Source of the DNA: VXNE01 sp963668365 | GTDB taxonomy: Bacteria > Pseudomonadota > Gammaproteobacteria > Pseudomonadales > Azotimanducaceae | Direction: 5' to 3' | Length of the DNA: 64,000 nucleotides | Assembly (NCBI GenBank): GCA_963668365.1 | Contig: OY764266.1 | Location: 3,348,001-3,412,000, forward strand | In this document: piece after piece, positions 7,811 through 17,700 of the stretch | Position numbering within the stretch: position 1 is the stretch's first letter | How the letters are laid out: the number at the start of each line of letters is the position of its first letter | Program-made: the position numbers and the translations under genes | The notes under the pieces: model-generated | What the model was told of the DNA's origin: nothing | Seen by the model: only the letters and a program-made list of their open reading frames with translations | Database searches by the model: none

Positions 7811-10800
7811 ATGCGTACGACTACTGCTCCTCCTCCCTCGCCGCGTTCGCCATGGCTGCTTGTGCTATGCGCGCCGATGCTGCTGCCCGCGACCGCGGCC
7901 CTCGCCCAGTCGGACGACGAAGCCGACGTCATCGAGGAGATCGTCGTTGTGGGCGTGCGGCGCACGATTCAGGACTCGAACCAGCTCAAGCGGAATTCGG
8001 TCATGATCGTCGACGGACTGAACGCCGACGAGATCGGGGCCCTGCCGGCCCTGTCGATCGGCGAAGCGCTGGAGACGGTTACAGGAGCAGCGACGCATCG
8101 CGAGAACGGAGGCGCCACCGAGGTTGCGGTCCGGGGCTTGGGACCCTACCTCGGCAACACGGTCGTCAACTATCGAGAGTCGACCAACGGAAGCGGCAAC
8201 CGCGCGGTCAACTTCAGCATCTTCCCATCTGAATTGTTCAATGCCATTGCCATTCACAAGACGCAGTCTGCGAGCTACATCGAAGGCTCTGTCAGCGGCC
8301 AGGTACAGCTAAGCACCAGGCGACCGATCAACTACGGCGACCAACGCGCACAGTTCAGTCTCAAGGGCTCGGCGCATCCTGACGATGGCAACATCAGCGG
8401 CCAGAGCAATGGTTACCGGTCCACCGGCAGCTATATCAATTCCTGGGAAGTCGAGGGCCTGGGCACCATTGGCATTTCCGTCGGCGGGCAATCGCGCGAC
8501 GATTCCAATCCCGAGGCTGAAGCGACTCACACTACTGGCGGCGGGCGGTTTGAAGCCTGCGTGCTGGAATCATTCGATACCACGGCACAGCCACTCGATA
8601 CTTCCGGTCGATGCGATGAGAACGGGAGCGACCCGGACCTGAGCAATGACCAGCTTCAAGACCTCATCGATTCCAATCCCAACTACAGTAGCGCCGCAGA
8701 TATTCCATTCGCCTATATCCCTCGCGATCGCACCTTCCGGCGGAATACCACGGATGACGACCGCCAGGCCGTGTTCGGAGCGATCCAATGGCAGCCGAGC
8801 GATAGCCTGGATGTCATGCTCGACTTCCAGCAGTCCGAGCGGGATCAGAAGGAGCTCCGCCAGGATCTTCAGTTCGGCTCAACCCAGAACAACCTGAGAA
8901 GCGTCGTTTCCAACCCGCGCACGGGGCTGCTGCAGAGTTTCATCACAGACACTGATATCCGGTCCAATACGACGGACTTCACGCGCTTCGAAGAGTATCA
9001 AGGCGCCGGCTTCAACGTTGCCTGGCAAGCCACCGATACCCTGGAGATCGCATTTGACGCGGCGTTTGCAGACACCATGCGCACCGAGACAGATGTCGAG
9101 GTTCGAATGGCCGCAAACGAGGTATTGATCACGGATCCTGACAGCACTTCAGGCAGAGAAGAGTTCCTGGTCAGTTTCGATGTGAATGCGGCCGGCACGG
9201 ATGGACTTGCGTTGCCAACGATTCTCTGCACGGACGGCAGCAGTTCATGCGATCCTGATTCGCTCCTGGATTTTGACCTTACCAATCCGGCCTACTTCAC
9301 CGCCCGCGATCGCGCGCGAATTCGCGCCAGGCAGCAGATTCGCGAGCACACGATCGATGCCTACAGGCTGGATCTCTCCTGGGACACCGATTCGCTGGGC
9401 CTGGTCAACAACGTGCAGGCGGGCGTCCGCTTTTCCAGCCTCGAGTATCGGACCTTCGGCGGCAATCGCAATGACGACGGCGTCAGCCTGTTCGAGGACG
9501 AGGATTTCGACGGCGTCCCCGGCGGGACTTCCAACACTGCCGAAGCCCGCGCTGCCGTCTTCAATGCCGCCAACAACTGCGGCGAGTCCAGTTTCCCGGA
9601 ACCTGGTTTCCTGTCGGAGTCCAGGGGCGGCAAGGATCTTGTTACGGTTGTCAGCGGCATTGGCACCGGCACCGGATGGGCCACATTCGATCATGGCTGT
9701 TTGCTCGATATGCTGCTCGCAAACTACGGCGGCAGGTCCGCAATCGGCTTCCAGAATGAAATCCAGACCAACAGTGTCGACCTGACCGAAGATGTGATGG
9801 CCTTCTACGCGCAGGCCAACTACGAGTCCGAAATGTCGGGCAGGCCTGTCCGCGGCAATTTCGGCGTGCGCGTTGTTGAAACAGAAGTTGCGTCGATCGG
9901 ATACCGAAGCCCGCTAACCGTCATACAGGAGAACGGCTTGTTCTATGTCGAGCAGGCATCGGGCGCGAATTTCGAAACAACACTGCAAACGAATAGCTAT
10001 AGGGAAGTCTTGCCCAGCGCGACCTTCGTCATGGACCTCAACGCCGATTGGGTAATCCGAGCCGGAGTATTCAGGGGAATCTCGCGTCCGGACCCGCACT
10101 CCTACGGCAATAGTCGCGGCATCAATACCAATGACTCCGATGATCCCGACTCCGGCTACTCCAGCCTGGAAGAGGCCGTGCAAGGTATCGGCGCACCGGG
10201 CAACCCCAAGCTGGAGCCATTGCCGTCCTGGAATCTGGACGTGGGTGTGGAATGGTATGCCAACGAAGACACGATGCTGGCAGCGGGTGTCTACTTCAAG
10301 CAGTTTCAGGGCAGTTTTGAGAATGCCTACCAGCAGGAAGACTTCCTGATCGATGGAAATACGGTCAGGGGCACCGTGAGAACCACGCAGGTGTCGGATG
10401 ACACGAGCAATCTCAACGGTCTTGAAGTCACCGCCACGCATGCCTTCGACTATCTGCCCGGGTTCTTGAGCGGCTTTGGCGGGAAGTTCAGCTATAACTT
10501 CGCGGACTCCGATTTTGAATTTGAAGATGGTCACGGCGGTGACGGTGTTGCCTTTGATTCCAATGGCAATCCAACTCCCCTCCTGGGCCTGTTGCCACCA
10601 GCCGGACTGTGGGGGCTGTCACGTCATACCAGCGCAACGCAGGTCTACTGGCAGAATGATCGCTTCCATGTACAGGTGATTTACAAGGCGCGTTCCCAGT
10701 ACTTCCAGGGCTACGGTCGCGATACGGGCGCACGCGTCCGATACGTCGATGACTACAATACGGTTGACCTTCGCATGAGATACGATGTCACCGACGCCAT

Positions 10801-10930
10801 TCAACTGACGCTGGAAGGCATTAACCTGCTTAGCGAGCCACGCATCGATTTCCGTGCGTTGGATGGCGAGGTTGTTCAGACCCTGGAATACGGCCCGCGC
10901 GTATTCGCCGGCGCCAAAGTGAGGTTTTAG
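7811..10930 (+). CDS. TonB-dependent outer-membrane receptor (probable alginate oligosaccharide uptake)
   Basis: A 1039-residue receptor with signal peptide (about 1-33, ending ALA-Q), a TonB-box-like stretch EEIVVVGVR near residues 44-52, a plug domain and a long beta-barrel ending in KVRF with the C-terminal aromatic residue expected of outer-membrane proteins. ATG at 7811 is preferred because AAGAGGA lies 6 nt upstream and the signal peptide begins there; an upstream in-frame ATG (7787) adds eight unlikely residues. It is the first gene of a run with a GntR regulator, PL6 and PL17 lyases and an MFS transporter, so alginate oligomers are the likely substrate. Substrate assignment rests on context only. 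Confidence 0.9.
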   Translation: MRTTTAPPPSPRSPWLLVLCAPMLLPATAALAQSDDEADVIEEIVVVGVRRTIQDSNQLKRNSVMIVDGLNADEIGALPALSIGEALETVTGAATHRENGGATEVAVRGLGPYLGNTVVNYRESTNGSGNRAVNFSIFPSELFNAIAIHKTQSASYIEGSVSGQVQLSTRRPINYGDQRAQFSLKGSAHPDDGNISGQSNGYRSTGSYINSWEVEGLGTIGISVGGQSRDDSNPEAEATHTTGGGRFEACVLESFDTTAQPLDTSGRCDENGSDPDLSNDQLQDLIDSNPNYSSAADIPFAYIPRDRTFRRNTTDDDRQAVFGAIQWQPSDSLDVMLDFQQSERDQKELRQDLQFGSTQNNLRSVVSNPRTGLLQSFITDTDIRSNTTDFTRFEEYQGAGFNVAWQATDTLEIAFDAAFADTMRTETDVEVRMAANEVLITDPDSTSGREEFLVSFDVNAAGTDGLALPTILCTDGSSSCDPDSLLDFDLTNPAYFTARDRARIRARQQIREHTIDAYRLDLSWDTDSLGLVNNVQAGVRFSSLEYRTFGGNRNDDGVSLFEDEDFDGVPGGTSNTAEARAAVFNAANNCGESSFPEPGFLSESRGGKDLVTVVSGIGTGTGWATFDHGCLLDMLLANYGGRSAIGFQNEIQTNSVDLTEDVMAFYAQANYESEMSGRPVRGNFGVRVVETEVASIGYRSPLTVIQENGLFYVEQASGANFETTLQTNSYREVLPSATFVMDLNADWVIRAGVFRGISRPDPHSYGNSRGINTNDSDDPDSGYSSLEEAVQGIGAPGNPKLEPLPSWNLDVGVEWYANEDTMLAAGVYFKQFQGSFENAYQQEDFLIDGNTVRGTVRTTQVSDDTSNLNGLEVTATHAFDYLPGFLSGFGGKFSYNFADSDFEFEDGHGGDGVAFDSNGNPTPLLGLLPPAGLWGLSRHTSATQVYWQNDRFHVQVIYKARSQYFQGYGRDTGARVRYVDDYNTVDLRMRYDVTDAIQLTLEGINLLSEPRIDFRALDGEVVQTLEYGPRVFAGAKVRF

Positions 10931-11021
10931 TAGAGCCTTGAACCAGTATCAGCTCCCCCGCGCGTGTTCTTCGGGTTGCGGGCAGGTCCTGACAAGGGCC
11001 GTTCGCGGACTGGTTGGAATG

Positions 11022-11046
11022 CGGGCAGCCCACACCGGGCTGTCCG
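11022..11046 (+). terminator. Possible hairpin after the receptor gene
   Basis: CGGGCAGCCC and GGGCTGTCCG can form a 10-bp stem (one G-U pair) around a 5-nt loop, about 90 bp after the receptor stop. There is no T-run, so it would be a weak or factor-dependent terminator, an RNA-stability hairpin, or a site separating receptor and regulator expression. Confidence 0.3.
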
Positions 11047-11097
11047 AGTTCCGCTCTTTGAATTTGACTACGATGGAACTACAACGACCTTTGCGGG

Positions 11098-11838
11098 ATG
11101 CGATCCATGACGGCTAAGCGACTCTATCATTCGGTGGCCGAACAGATCGTCACCATGATCGATGATGGCATTTTCCCGCCCAACAGCCGATTGCCGGGCG
11201 AACGGGAGCTTGCCGAACAACTCAGCGTCAGCCGGGTGACCGTCCGGGAGGCCGAGATCTTCCTGCAGGCGCAAGGCATCATCCAGGTAAGGACGGGTTC
11301 CGGGGCCTATGTGCTGGACCCGTCAAAGCACAATGGTCGCCTGCCGAACGTCAGCGCCTTTGAGTTGACCGAGGCCCGCACGCTGTTCGAGTCGGAAGCG
11401 GCGGCGCTGGCAGCCCGCGACATCAGTGACGAGACCCTGAGCCTTCTTGAGGAATACCTTCAGAAATTGGGCAGCAGCGACGGGGAAGTCGAATTGGCGG
11501 ACCGGGAATTCCATCGGACCATCGCGGCGGCTTCCGGCAACGCCGCGGTTCGCCACGTCGTCGAGATGCTGTGGCGGATACGCATGGAGTCCAAGGAGGT
11601 GCGCCAGGTGTACGACGCGGTGTGTCATGACGACGCCGAAGAGCGCGAGGCCGAACATAGGGCAATACTCGACGCATTGCGCGCGCGCGACCCGGCGGCG
11701 GCCCGGACCGCGATGCGCGAGCACTTTCGGCGTCTGATCAAGTCGATGCTGGACGTCACCGAAGAGCAGGCACTGGAAGAGCTTCGCCGCAAGGCGAACG
11801 AGAGTCGCGAACGATTCCTCACCAGTTTTCAGATCTGA
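11098..11838 (+). CDS. GntR-family (FCD domain) transcriptional regulator
   Basis: The 246-residue protein has an N-terminal winged helix-turn-helix (about 8-75: LPGERELAEQLSVSRVTVRE is the GntR recognition helix region) followed by an all-helical FCD ligand-binding domain (about 95-225). That domain carries the metal/ligand-site pattern D-x3-H in DREFH and later His residues in EHRAIL and REHF. FCD regulators such as UxuR/ExuR commonly sense sugar acids and bind TGGTxxxACCA sites. Such sites lie in front of the receptor gene of this locus, so this protein probably derepresses the alginate genes when uronate-derived intermediates accumulate. ATG at 11098; a second ATG is in frame at codon 4. 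Confidence 0.9.
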   Translation: MRSMTAKRLYHSVAEQIVTMIDDGIFPPNSRLPGERELAEQLSVSRVTVREAEIFLQAQGIIQVRTGSGAYVLDPSKHNGRLPNVSAFELTEARTLFESEAAALAARDISDETLSLLEEYLQKLGSSDGEVELADREFHRTIAAASGNAAVRHVVEMLWRIRMESKEVRQVYDAVCHDDAEEREAEHRAILDALRARDPAAARTAMREHFRRLIKSMLDVTEEQALEELRRKANESRERFLTSFQI

Positions 11839-11902
11839 CTTCGGGCTCAAGATCTACCCGCGCCAGGCACCCTCAGCACCTCACCAAAGGGAACGGGACT
11901 TG

Positions 11903-14095
11903 ATGATCCGAATCGCTCCGCTCGTGCTGTGCTTCATGCTGAGTCAGGCGCACGCCGAGACGCTGCTGGTCAGTTCCCAGGACGAATTCGAGGCGGCTGT
12001 CGGCGACCTCGAGCCCGGCGATACGATCATGCTCGCCAACGGCACCTGGCGCGATTTCGAAATTCTCTTCACCGGGTTCGGCACACCCGAACAGCCGATC
12101 ACGCTGACGGCCGAAACGAAGGGCGGGGTCATCATCGCCGGGCAGTCCAACCTGCGCATGGCCGGGGAGCATCTCGTCGTATCCGGCCTGGTCTTCAGGG
12201 ACGGTCACACCCCCACCAACACGGTGATCTCCTTCCGGCGCACTCGGGGTGACCACGCGCACTACTCGCGGGTGACCGAAACCGTGATCGACCGCTTCAA
12301 CAACCCGGAACGCTACGAGACCGACTTCTGGGTCATGCTGTACGGCAAGCACAACCGCTTCGATCACAACCACCTGGAAGGCAAGAGCAATGCCGGCGTC
12401 ACCATGGCGGTACGGCTCGACAGCGAGGAAAGCCAGCGGAATCATCACCGTATCGACCACAACTACTTCGGTCCCCGGCCGGTGCTCGGCTCCAACGGCG
12501 GGGAAACCCTGCGCATCGGAACCAGCCATTACTCCCTGACCGACTCCCTGACAGTCGTCGAAAACAACTACTTCGACCGGTGCAACGGCGAGGTCGAAAT
12601 CATCTCGAACAAGTCCGGCGGCAATGTATTTCGGGGCAACCTCTTCTTTGAATCGCGCGGCACCCTGACCCTGCGGCACGGCAATGGCAACGTCGTCGAG
12701 AACAACGTATTCCTGGGCAACGGCGTGGATCACACCGGCGGCATCCGCGTCATCAACGCCGACCAGTCGGTCCGCAACAACTACCTGCAGGGACTGACCG
12801 GTCATCGCTTCGGCGGCGCGCTGGTGGTCATGAACGGCGTTCCGGACTCGCCGATCAACCGCTACCACCGGGTCGACAACGCCGCGATCGAGAACAATTC
12901 GATCATCGACAGCAACCACATCGAGCTCGCCGCGGGCAGCGATGAGGAGCGCTCGGCGACACCGGTCAACAGCGCGTTCAGATCGAACCTGATCCACAAC
13001 GATGGCGGACGCGACGTCATTGCCGTGCACGACGACGTCAGCGGCATCGATTTCCAGGGCAACGTGCTGAACAACGTCGACGACCCGGCGCTGGAAGCAG
13101 GATTCGTCAACACGGCGCTGGAACTGATGCCGGCCGACAACGGACTCCTGTTTCCGGAGGACGAGCGGCATGCCGGGATCGGCGCAACCCGGGACATCGA
13201 GGTCCTTGACCGGTCCGGAACCGGCGTATCGTGGTACCCGAAGCCCGATCCGGCGAACCGGTTCGATACGGGCAAGACCGTCGCGATAGCCCCCGGCCTG
13301 GATTCGCTGTTCGAAGCGGCGAGGGACGCCGGCGCCGGCGACGTTATCGCGCTTGATCCGGGCGAGTATCTCGAGACGAAAACCATCGTTCTCGACCGGC
13401 CGCTGACGTTTCGGGCCGTGCCCGGAACGGCGACGATCGAATTCGAACGAACGGCGCTGTTCGAAATCGCCGCGGGCGGCAGCCTGAAGCTGAGCGGCGT
13501 GACGATATCGGGGCGGGCTTCGCCCGACGTGGCCGGCAACTCGGCAATTCGCACGAGCCGGTACTCGATGCTGGGCAACTATGCGCTGGTCGTTGCGAAC
13601 TCCACCGTGCAGGACCTCAATACCAACCATTCATTCAATTTTTTCTCTCTCGCAAAACACACGTTCGCCGACCGGCTGGAAATCGCCGATTCCACTTTTC
13701 GAGACATCACCGGACACGTCTTCGCGCTGAACCTCGAAACCGACGACCTGGGCATCTACAACGGCGAGTACATTTCGATCACCGGGACAACTTTCGAGGA
13801 CATCGCCGGCGCCGTCGCGGATGTCTATCGAGGGGGGACCGACGAGAGCACCTTCGGGCCGCACTTCGAGTTGCGCTCGTCGTCGCTCGCTTCCGTGGGT
13901 CGCGGGTCGCGCAACAAGTCGGGGGCCTCCATTCGGCTGTTGGGCGTACAGGCGACCGACATATTCGACAACGTCTTTGCCGACAGCCAGCCGGTTCGGG
14001 TGATCCACACCGTCGGCGACCCCGTCACCCGGCTGGGCGGCAACCGGTTCGAGGAGACGCCGGAGCCGATCATTCGCGAATTTGTCCGGCAATGA
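11903..14095 (+). CDS. PL6-family alginate lyase, two-domain type
   Basis: A 730-residue secreted lyase: signal peptide 1-18 (QAHA-E), then an N-terminal parallel beta-helix of the chondroitinase-B/PL6 type (about 20-400) and a second right-handed beta-helix half (about 460-730). The conserved catalytic Lys and Arg are visible as SNKSGGN (Lys237) and LTLRHGNGN (Arg258), with acidic Ca-binding candidates in GEVEI just before. Two-domain PL6 enzymes cleave alginate, often releasing unsaturated monomer exolytically from guluronate-rich chains; the exact mode is not decidable here. ATG 11903 is preferred over the adjacent TTG. It overlaps the PL17 gene by 4 bp, so the two are coupled. Confidence 0.92.
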   Translation: MIRIAPLVLCFMLSQAHAETLLVSSQDEFEAAVGDLEPGDTIMLANGTWRDFEILFTGFGTPEQPITLTAETKGGVIIAGQSNLRMAGEHLVVSGLVFRDGHTPTNTVISFRRTRGDHAHYSRVTETVIDRFNNPERYETDFWVMLYGKHNRFDHNHLEGKSNAGVTMAVRLDSEESQRNHHRIDHNYFGPRPVLGSNGGETLRIGTSHYSLTDSLTVVENNYFDRCNGEVEIISNKSGGNVFRGNLFFESRGTLTLRHGNGNVVENNVFLGNGVDHTGGIRVINADQSVRNNYLQGLTGHRFGGALVVMNGVPDSPINRYHRVDNAAIENNSIIDSNHIELAAGSDEERSATPVNSAFRSNLIHNDGGRDVIAVHDDVSGIDFQGNVLNNVDDPALEAGFVNTALELMPADNGLLFPEDERHAGIGATRDIEVLDRSGTGVSWYPKPDPANRFDTGKTVAIAPGLDSLFEAARDAGAGDVIALDPGEYLETKTIVLDRPLTFRAVPGTATIEFERTALFEIAAGGSLKLSGVTISGRASPDVAGNSAIRTSRYSMLGNYALVVANSTVQDLNTNHSFNFFSLAKHTFADRLEIADSTFRDITGHVFALNLETDDLGIYNGEYISITGTTFEDIAGAVADVYRGGTDESTFGPHFELRSSSLASVGRGSRNKSGASIRLLGVQATDIFDNVFADSQPVRVIHTVGDPVTRLGGNRFEETPEPIIREFVRQ

Positions 14096-16308
14096 TGCTG
14101 CAACGGCCGGCAAGCGACACGACCCTTCTGCCGCGGGCCGCCGGCCTGCTGGCGGCCATCGCGATGTCCGGCTGGGCTGAGTCCGCCTCGGCCGACCACC
14201 CTCGCCTGCTGCTCACGCCGACCGATGCCCAGCTCGTCGCGGAGTCCCTCGACGAGTCGCCGAGTTACGCGCGGGCGCTGCGCGCCAAGCAGACCGAAAT
14301 CGACCGATATTTCGCATCGCCCCCCGATGTCCCCCAGCCTCGGGACCCCGGCGGCGGCTACACCCACGAGCGGCACAAGAAGAACGGGGTCGCGATCAAC
14401 GACGCGGGAGTTCTCTACCAGTTGACGGGCGAGCGCGTGTACGCGGATCGGGCGAGGCGGCTTCTGCTGGCCTACGCGGACATGTATCCGGGCCTGGGCG
14501 AGCACCCGGTGCAGGCGTCGCAGACTCCCGGCCGCCTGTTCTGGCAAAACCTCAACGAATCGGTCTGGCTGGTCTACGCGATCCAGGGCTACGACGCGAT
14601 CCATGACGCGCTGTCCGACGAGGACAGGGCGCACATTGAATCCAGCCTGCTCCGCCCGTTGGCGGATTTCCTGTCGGTCGGATCGCCGCAAACGTTCGAC
14701 CGGATTCACAATCACGGCACGTGGGCCGTCGCCGCGGTCGGAATGACCGGGTACGTGCTCGATGACGCGACCTATGTCGAACGCGCGCTGCATGGACTCG
14801 AGGGCGACGGCAGCGGCGGCTTCATGCGGCAACTCGATGAACTGTTCTCGCCCGACGGCTACTACACGGAAGGGCCCTACTACCAGCGCTACGCGTTGAT
14901 GCCCTTCGTCGTGTTCGCGCGCAGCATCGAGACCAACGATCCGGATCTTGCGATATTCGAATACCGCGACAGCATCCTGCTCAAGGCCATCCATGGCTGT
15001 ATCGATCTGTCCTACGCCGGGCTGTTCTTCCCGATCAACGATGCCATCAAGGACAAGGGACTCGGCACCGTCGAATTGCGCTATGGCCTGTCCATCGCGT
15101 ACGGGCTGACAGGCGATCCCGCCCTGGCCTCGGTCGCGGACCTGCAGAACACCTATGTCCTCACCGGCGACGGTTTCCGCCTCGCCCGCGCCCGCGACCT
15201 TGGCGAGGCCGAGCCGTACGTCTACCGGTCCAGGTTCTTCCGGGACGGTCCGCGAGGCGAACGGGGCGCGCTGGCCGTTCTGCGCAGCGGCGGCACGGCG
15301 GACTCCCAGGCGCTGGTGCTCAAGGCCACGGCCCAGGGCCTGGGTCACGGCCATTTCGACAAGCTCGGCCTGCTGTTCTATGACAACGGCCAGGAGATCC
15401 TTCCCGACTACGGCGCAGCGCGTTTCCTGAACGTCGAACAGAAGGAAGGCGGACGCTATCTGCCGGAAAACACCACCTGGGCCAAGCAGACCGTCGCCCA
15501 CAACACGCTGGTGGTCGACGAAGGCAGCCACTTCGACGGCAAACTGTCCGTTGCCGAACGGCTGCACCCAAGACCGCTCCTGTTCGCGAGCAACGATCAC
15601 ATCCAGATCGCGGCCGCCGAGATGCGGGGGGCCTATGACGACGTCTCGTTCAATCGCACGACAGCATTGGTGCGCGGCATCGCGGGGGATCATTCAGTCG
15701 TCGTGGATGCGCTCAACGCGGCCGGATCGGGCCGACACCAATACGACTTGCCGGTGCACTACAACGGACAGATCGTAGACGTCAGTCACGCGGTCGAGAG
15801 CCACACGACGAACCTGCGGCCCCTCGGCGACGCCAACGGCTATCAACACCTGTGGCTGCGCGCCCGGTCCCGCGTCGCGGCCGGCGAGCATTTCCATGTG
15901 ACCTGGCTGACGGACAACCGGTTCTACACCTATACCATGATCGCCCTCGACGACATGGAAGTGCTGTTCGCCGAACTCGGCGCCAACGATCCCGACTTCA
16001 ACCTGCGCCGGGAACGCGCGATGATCTTCCGCGTCCGGGGAGCAGGCGGCCACTCCTTCATTTCCGTCCTGGAGCCCCACGGGGAGTACAACGGCACGGA
16101 AGAATTCACCGTGGACAGCCGGGGAAGGATTGCGGAAATCCGGCACCACCGCGCCGGACAGGCCGACGCATTGAGTTTTCGGTCCCTGAGCGGAGCGGAC
16201 CACACATTGACGTTCTCCTACGACCCCGATAACGACGCCGCTCACTCGATGGACGTCGGAGACAACACCTATAGCTGGAATGGCTACTTCGGGTTGTTCC
16301 GCGAATAG
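14092..16308 (+). CDS. PL17-family oligo-alginate lyase (heparinase II/III fold)
   Basis: A 738-residue enzyme with an N-terminal signal-like segment (about 10-34, ending SASA-D), an alpha/alpha-toroid alginate_lyase domain (about 40-370) and a heparinase II/III beta-sandwich (about 390-690). Active-site candidates of the family are seen in RIHNHGTW (Asn207, His208) and DGYYTEG (Tyr257/Tyr258), and a metal-site-like GHGHFDKLGL occurs in the second domain. PL17 lyases convert alginate oligomers to 4-deoxy-L-erythro-5-hexoseulose uronate. The ATG overlaps the PL6 stop (ATGA). Together with PL6 it completes periplasmic depolymerisation. Confidence 0.92.
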   Translation: MMLQRPASDTTLLPRAAGLLAAIAMSGWAESASADHPRLLLTPTDAQLVAESLDESPSYARALRAKQTEIDRYFASPPDVPQPRDPGGGYTHERHKKNGVAINDAGVLYQLTGERVYADRARRLLLAYADMYPGLGEHPVQASQTPGRLFWQNLNESVWLVYAIQGYDAIHDALSDEDRAHIESSLLRPLADFLSVGSPQTFDRIHNHGTWAVAAVGMTGYVLDDATYVERALHGLEGDGSGGFMRQLDELFSPDGYYTEGPYYQRYALMPFVVFARSIETNDPDLAIFEYRDSILLKAIHGCIDLSYAGLFFPINDAIKDKGLGTVELRYGLSIAYGLTGDPALASVADLQNTYVLTGDGFRLARARDLGEAEPYVYRSRFFRDGPRGERGALAVLRSGGTADSQALVLKATAQGLGHGHFDKLGLLFYDNGQEILPDYGAARFLNVEQKEGGRYLPENTTWAKQTVAHNTLVVDEGSHFDGKLSVAERLHPRPLLFASNDHIQIAAAEMRGAYDDVSFNRTTALVRGIAGDHSVVVDALNAAGSGRHQYDLPVHYNGQIVDVSHAVESHTTNLRPLGDANGYQHLWLRARSRVAAGEHFHVTWLTDNRFYTYTMIALDDMEVLFAELGANDPDFNLRRERAMIFRVRGAGGHSFISVLEPHGEYNGTEEFTVDSRGRIAEIRHHRAGQADALSFRSLSGADHTLTFSYDPDNDAAHSMDVGDNTYSWNGYFGLFRE

Positions 16309-16338
16309 CGGGCACGCGAAGCGAAGGAGAAAGCAAGA

Positions 16339-17616
16339 ATGTTCCGAGGTTACCTGAGATGGGTCGTCGTAACCCTCGTGGCAATCGCCACGGTGATCAA
16401 CTACGTCGACCGCAACGCGCTGGCCATCATGTGGGTCGAGATCGGTCCGGAGCTGGGCATGGACGAATTCGACTACGCCCGGCTGGTGATGGTCTTCATG
16501 GTCGGCTACGCCATCGGTCAGGCCCTGTTCGGCAAGATCTTCGACATGATCGGCACGCGGCTCGGATTCGTGCTCGCGATCGTCATCTGGTCCGTTTCGA
16601 TCATGCTGCACGCCGTCACCCGCAGCTTCGCCTCGCTCGCGGCGATGCGCTTCACCCTGGCCTTCGGCGAAGCCGGCAACTGGCCCGGCGCGACCAAGAG
16701 CAACGCCGAGTGGTTTCCCATCCGGGAACGCGCGCTCGCCCAGGGCATATTCAATTCCGGCGCGTCGCTCGGGGCCGTCATATCCGCGCCCGCCATCGCG
16801 CTTCTGTACCTGCAGTTCGGCTGGAAAGCCACGTTCGTCATCATCGGCCTGTTCGGATTCCTGTGGCTCGTGCCTTGGCTGCTCGTATTCAAGGCTCCGC
16901 CGGATCGGCACCCGTGGCTTTCCGCGGAGGAGCGCGAGTACATCCTGACGGGCCAGCGGGATGAAAGCGCGTCTGCCGACGAGGAGCAGGCCGCGCCCGG
17001 CTGGTTCGAAATGCTGCGCTTTCGCCAGAGTTGGTCCGTGGTCGCGTCAAGGTTCTTCCTGGATCCCATCTGGTGGCTGTTCGTCAGTTGGCTGCCGATT
17101 TACCTCGCCGCGACTTTCGGTTTCGACATCAGGCAGATTGGGTTCTCCGCCTGGGCACCCTATGTCGGCGCCATGGCAGGCGCGCTTTTCGGCGGCTGGC
17201 TGGCCCGCCACCTGCTTGAAAAGGGCCGAACGGTCAATTACGCGCGCAAGATGACGATCACGCTGGGCGGGGTCATCATGCTGCCGGCGCTGCTCCTGAC
17301 AGCGGCCGCAGCCACGCCGCTGGCGGCCATACTCCTTATCGCGGTCATCCTGTTCGGGTTTCAGACCGCGATCGGCAACATTCAGACGCTGCCGAGCGAC
17401 TTCTTTTCCGGCAAGTCCGTCGGTTCGCTCGCCGGCGTCGGCGGCGCCGCGGCCGTCGCGGGCGTGCTGGTCACCACCGAACTCATTCCGAGGATCATCG
17501 ATGCCTCGGGTTCGTTCGCCCCCGCCTTCATTTGGGGCGCGGCGCTGGTGCCGCTTGCGATCATATCGGTGTGGGTATTCGGCGGCCGGATTCGATCGGT
17601 CACTACGCAGAACTGA
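16339..17616 (+). CDS. MFS transporter, hexuronate/anion:cation symporter type
   Basis: The 425-residue protein has about 12 hydrophobic segments split by a central cytoplasmic loop (about 195-225). The loop after TM2 (GKIFDMIGTRLG, the MFS motif A position) and GEAGNWPGATKSNAEWFP are characteristic of the anion:cation symporter branch containing ExuT-like hexuronate carriers. AAGGAG precedes the ATG. It lies 30 bp after the PL17 lyase, so import of uronate monomers made by the lyases across the inner membrane is the likely role. No genes for the following cytoplasmic steps (DEH reductase, KDG kinase, KDPG aldolase) are present in this window. Confidence 0.9.
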   Translation: MFRGYLRWVVVTLVAIATVINYVDRNALAIMWVEIGPELGMDEFDYARLVMVFMVGYAIGQALFGKIFDMIGTRLGFVLAIVIWSVSIMLHAVTRSFASLAAMRFTLAFGEAGNWPGATKSNAEWFPIRERALAQGIFNSGASLGAVISAPAIALLYLQFGWKATFVIIGLFGFLWLVPWLLVFKAPPDRHPWLSAEEREYILTGQRDESASADEEQAAPGWFEMLRFRQSWSVVASRFFLDPIWWLFVSWLPIYLAATFGFDIRQIGFSAWAPYVGAMAGALFGGWLARHLLEKGRTVNYARKMTITLGGVIMLPALLLTAAAATPLAAILLIAVILFGFQTAIGNIQTLPSDFFSGKSVGSLAGVGGAAAVAGVLVTTELIPRIIDASGSFAPAFIWGAALVPLAIISVWVFGGRIRSVTTQN

Positions 17617-17700
17617 GCCAGGAGAAAAACACTCCGCTAGCGCAGCCAAGACACCTTCCCGGCGAATTCACTCGGCGCCGCATACATTGCGGCCGCCGCG

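Noticed and set aside
11873..13630. 585-codon minus-strand ORF
   Set aside because: Antisense to the PL6 lyase, which keeps its signal peptide and catalytic Lys/Arg; the antisense product has no motif.
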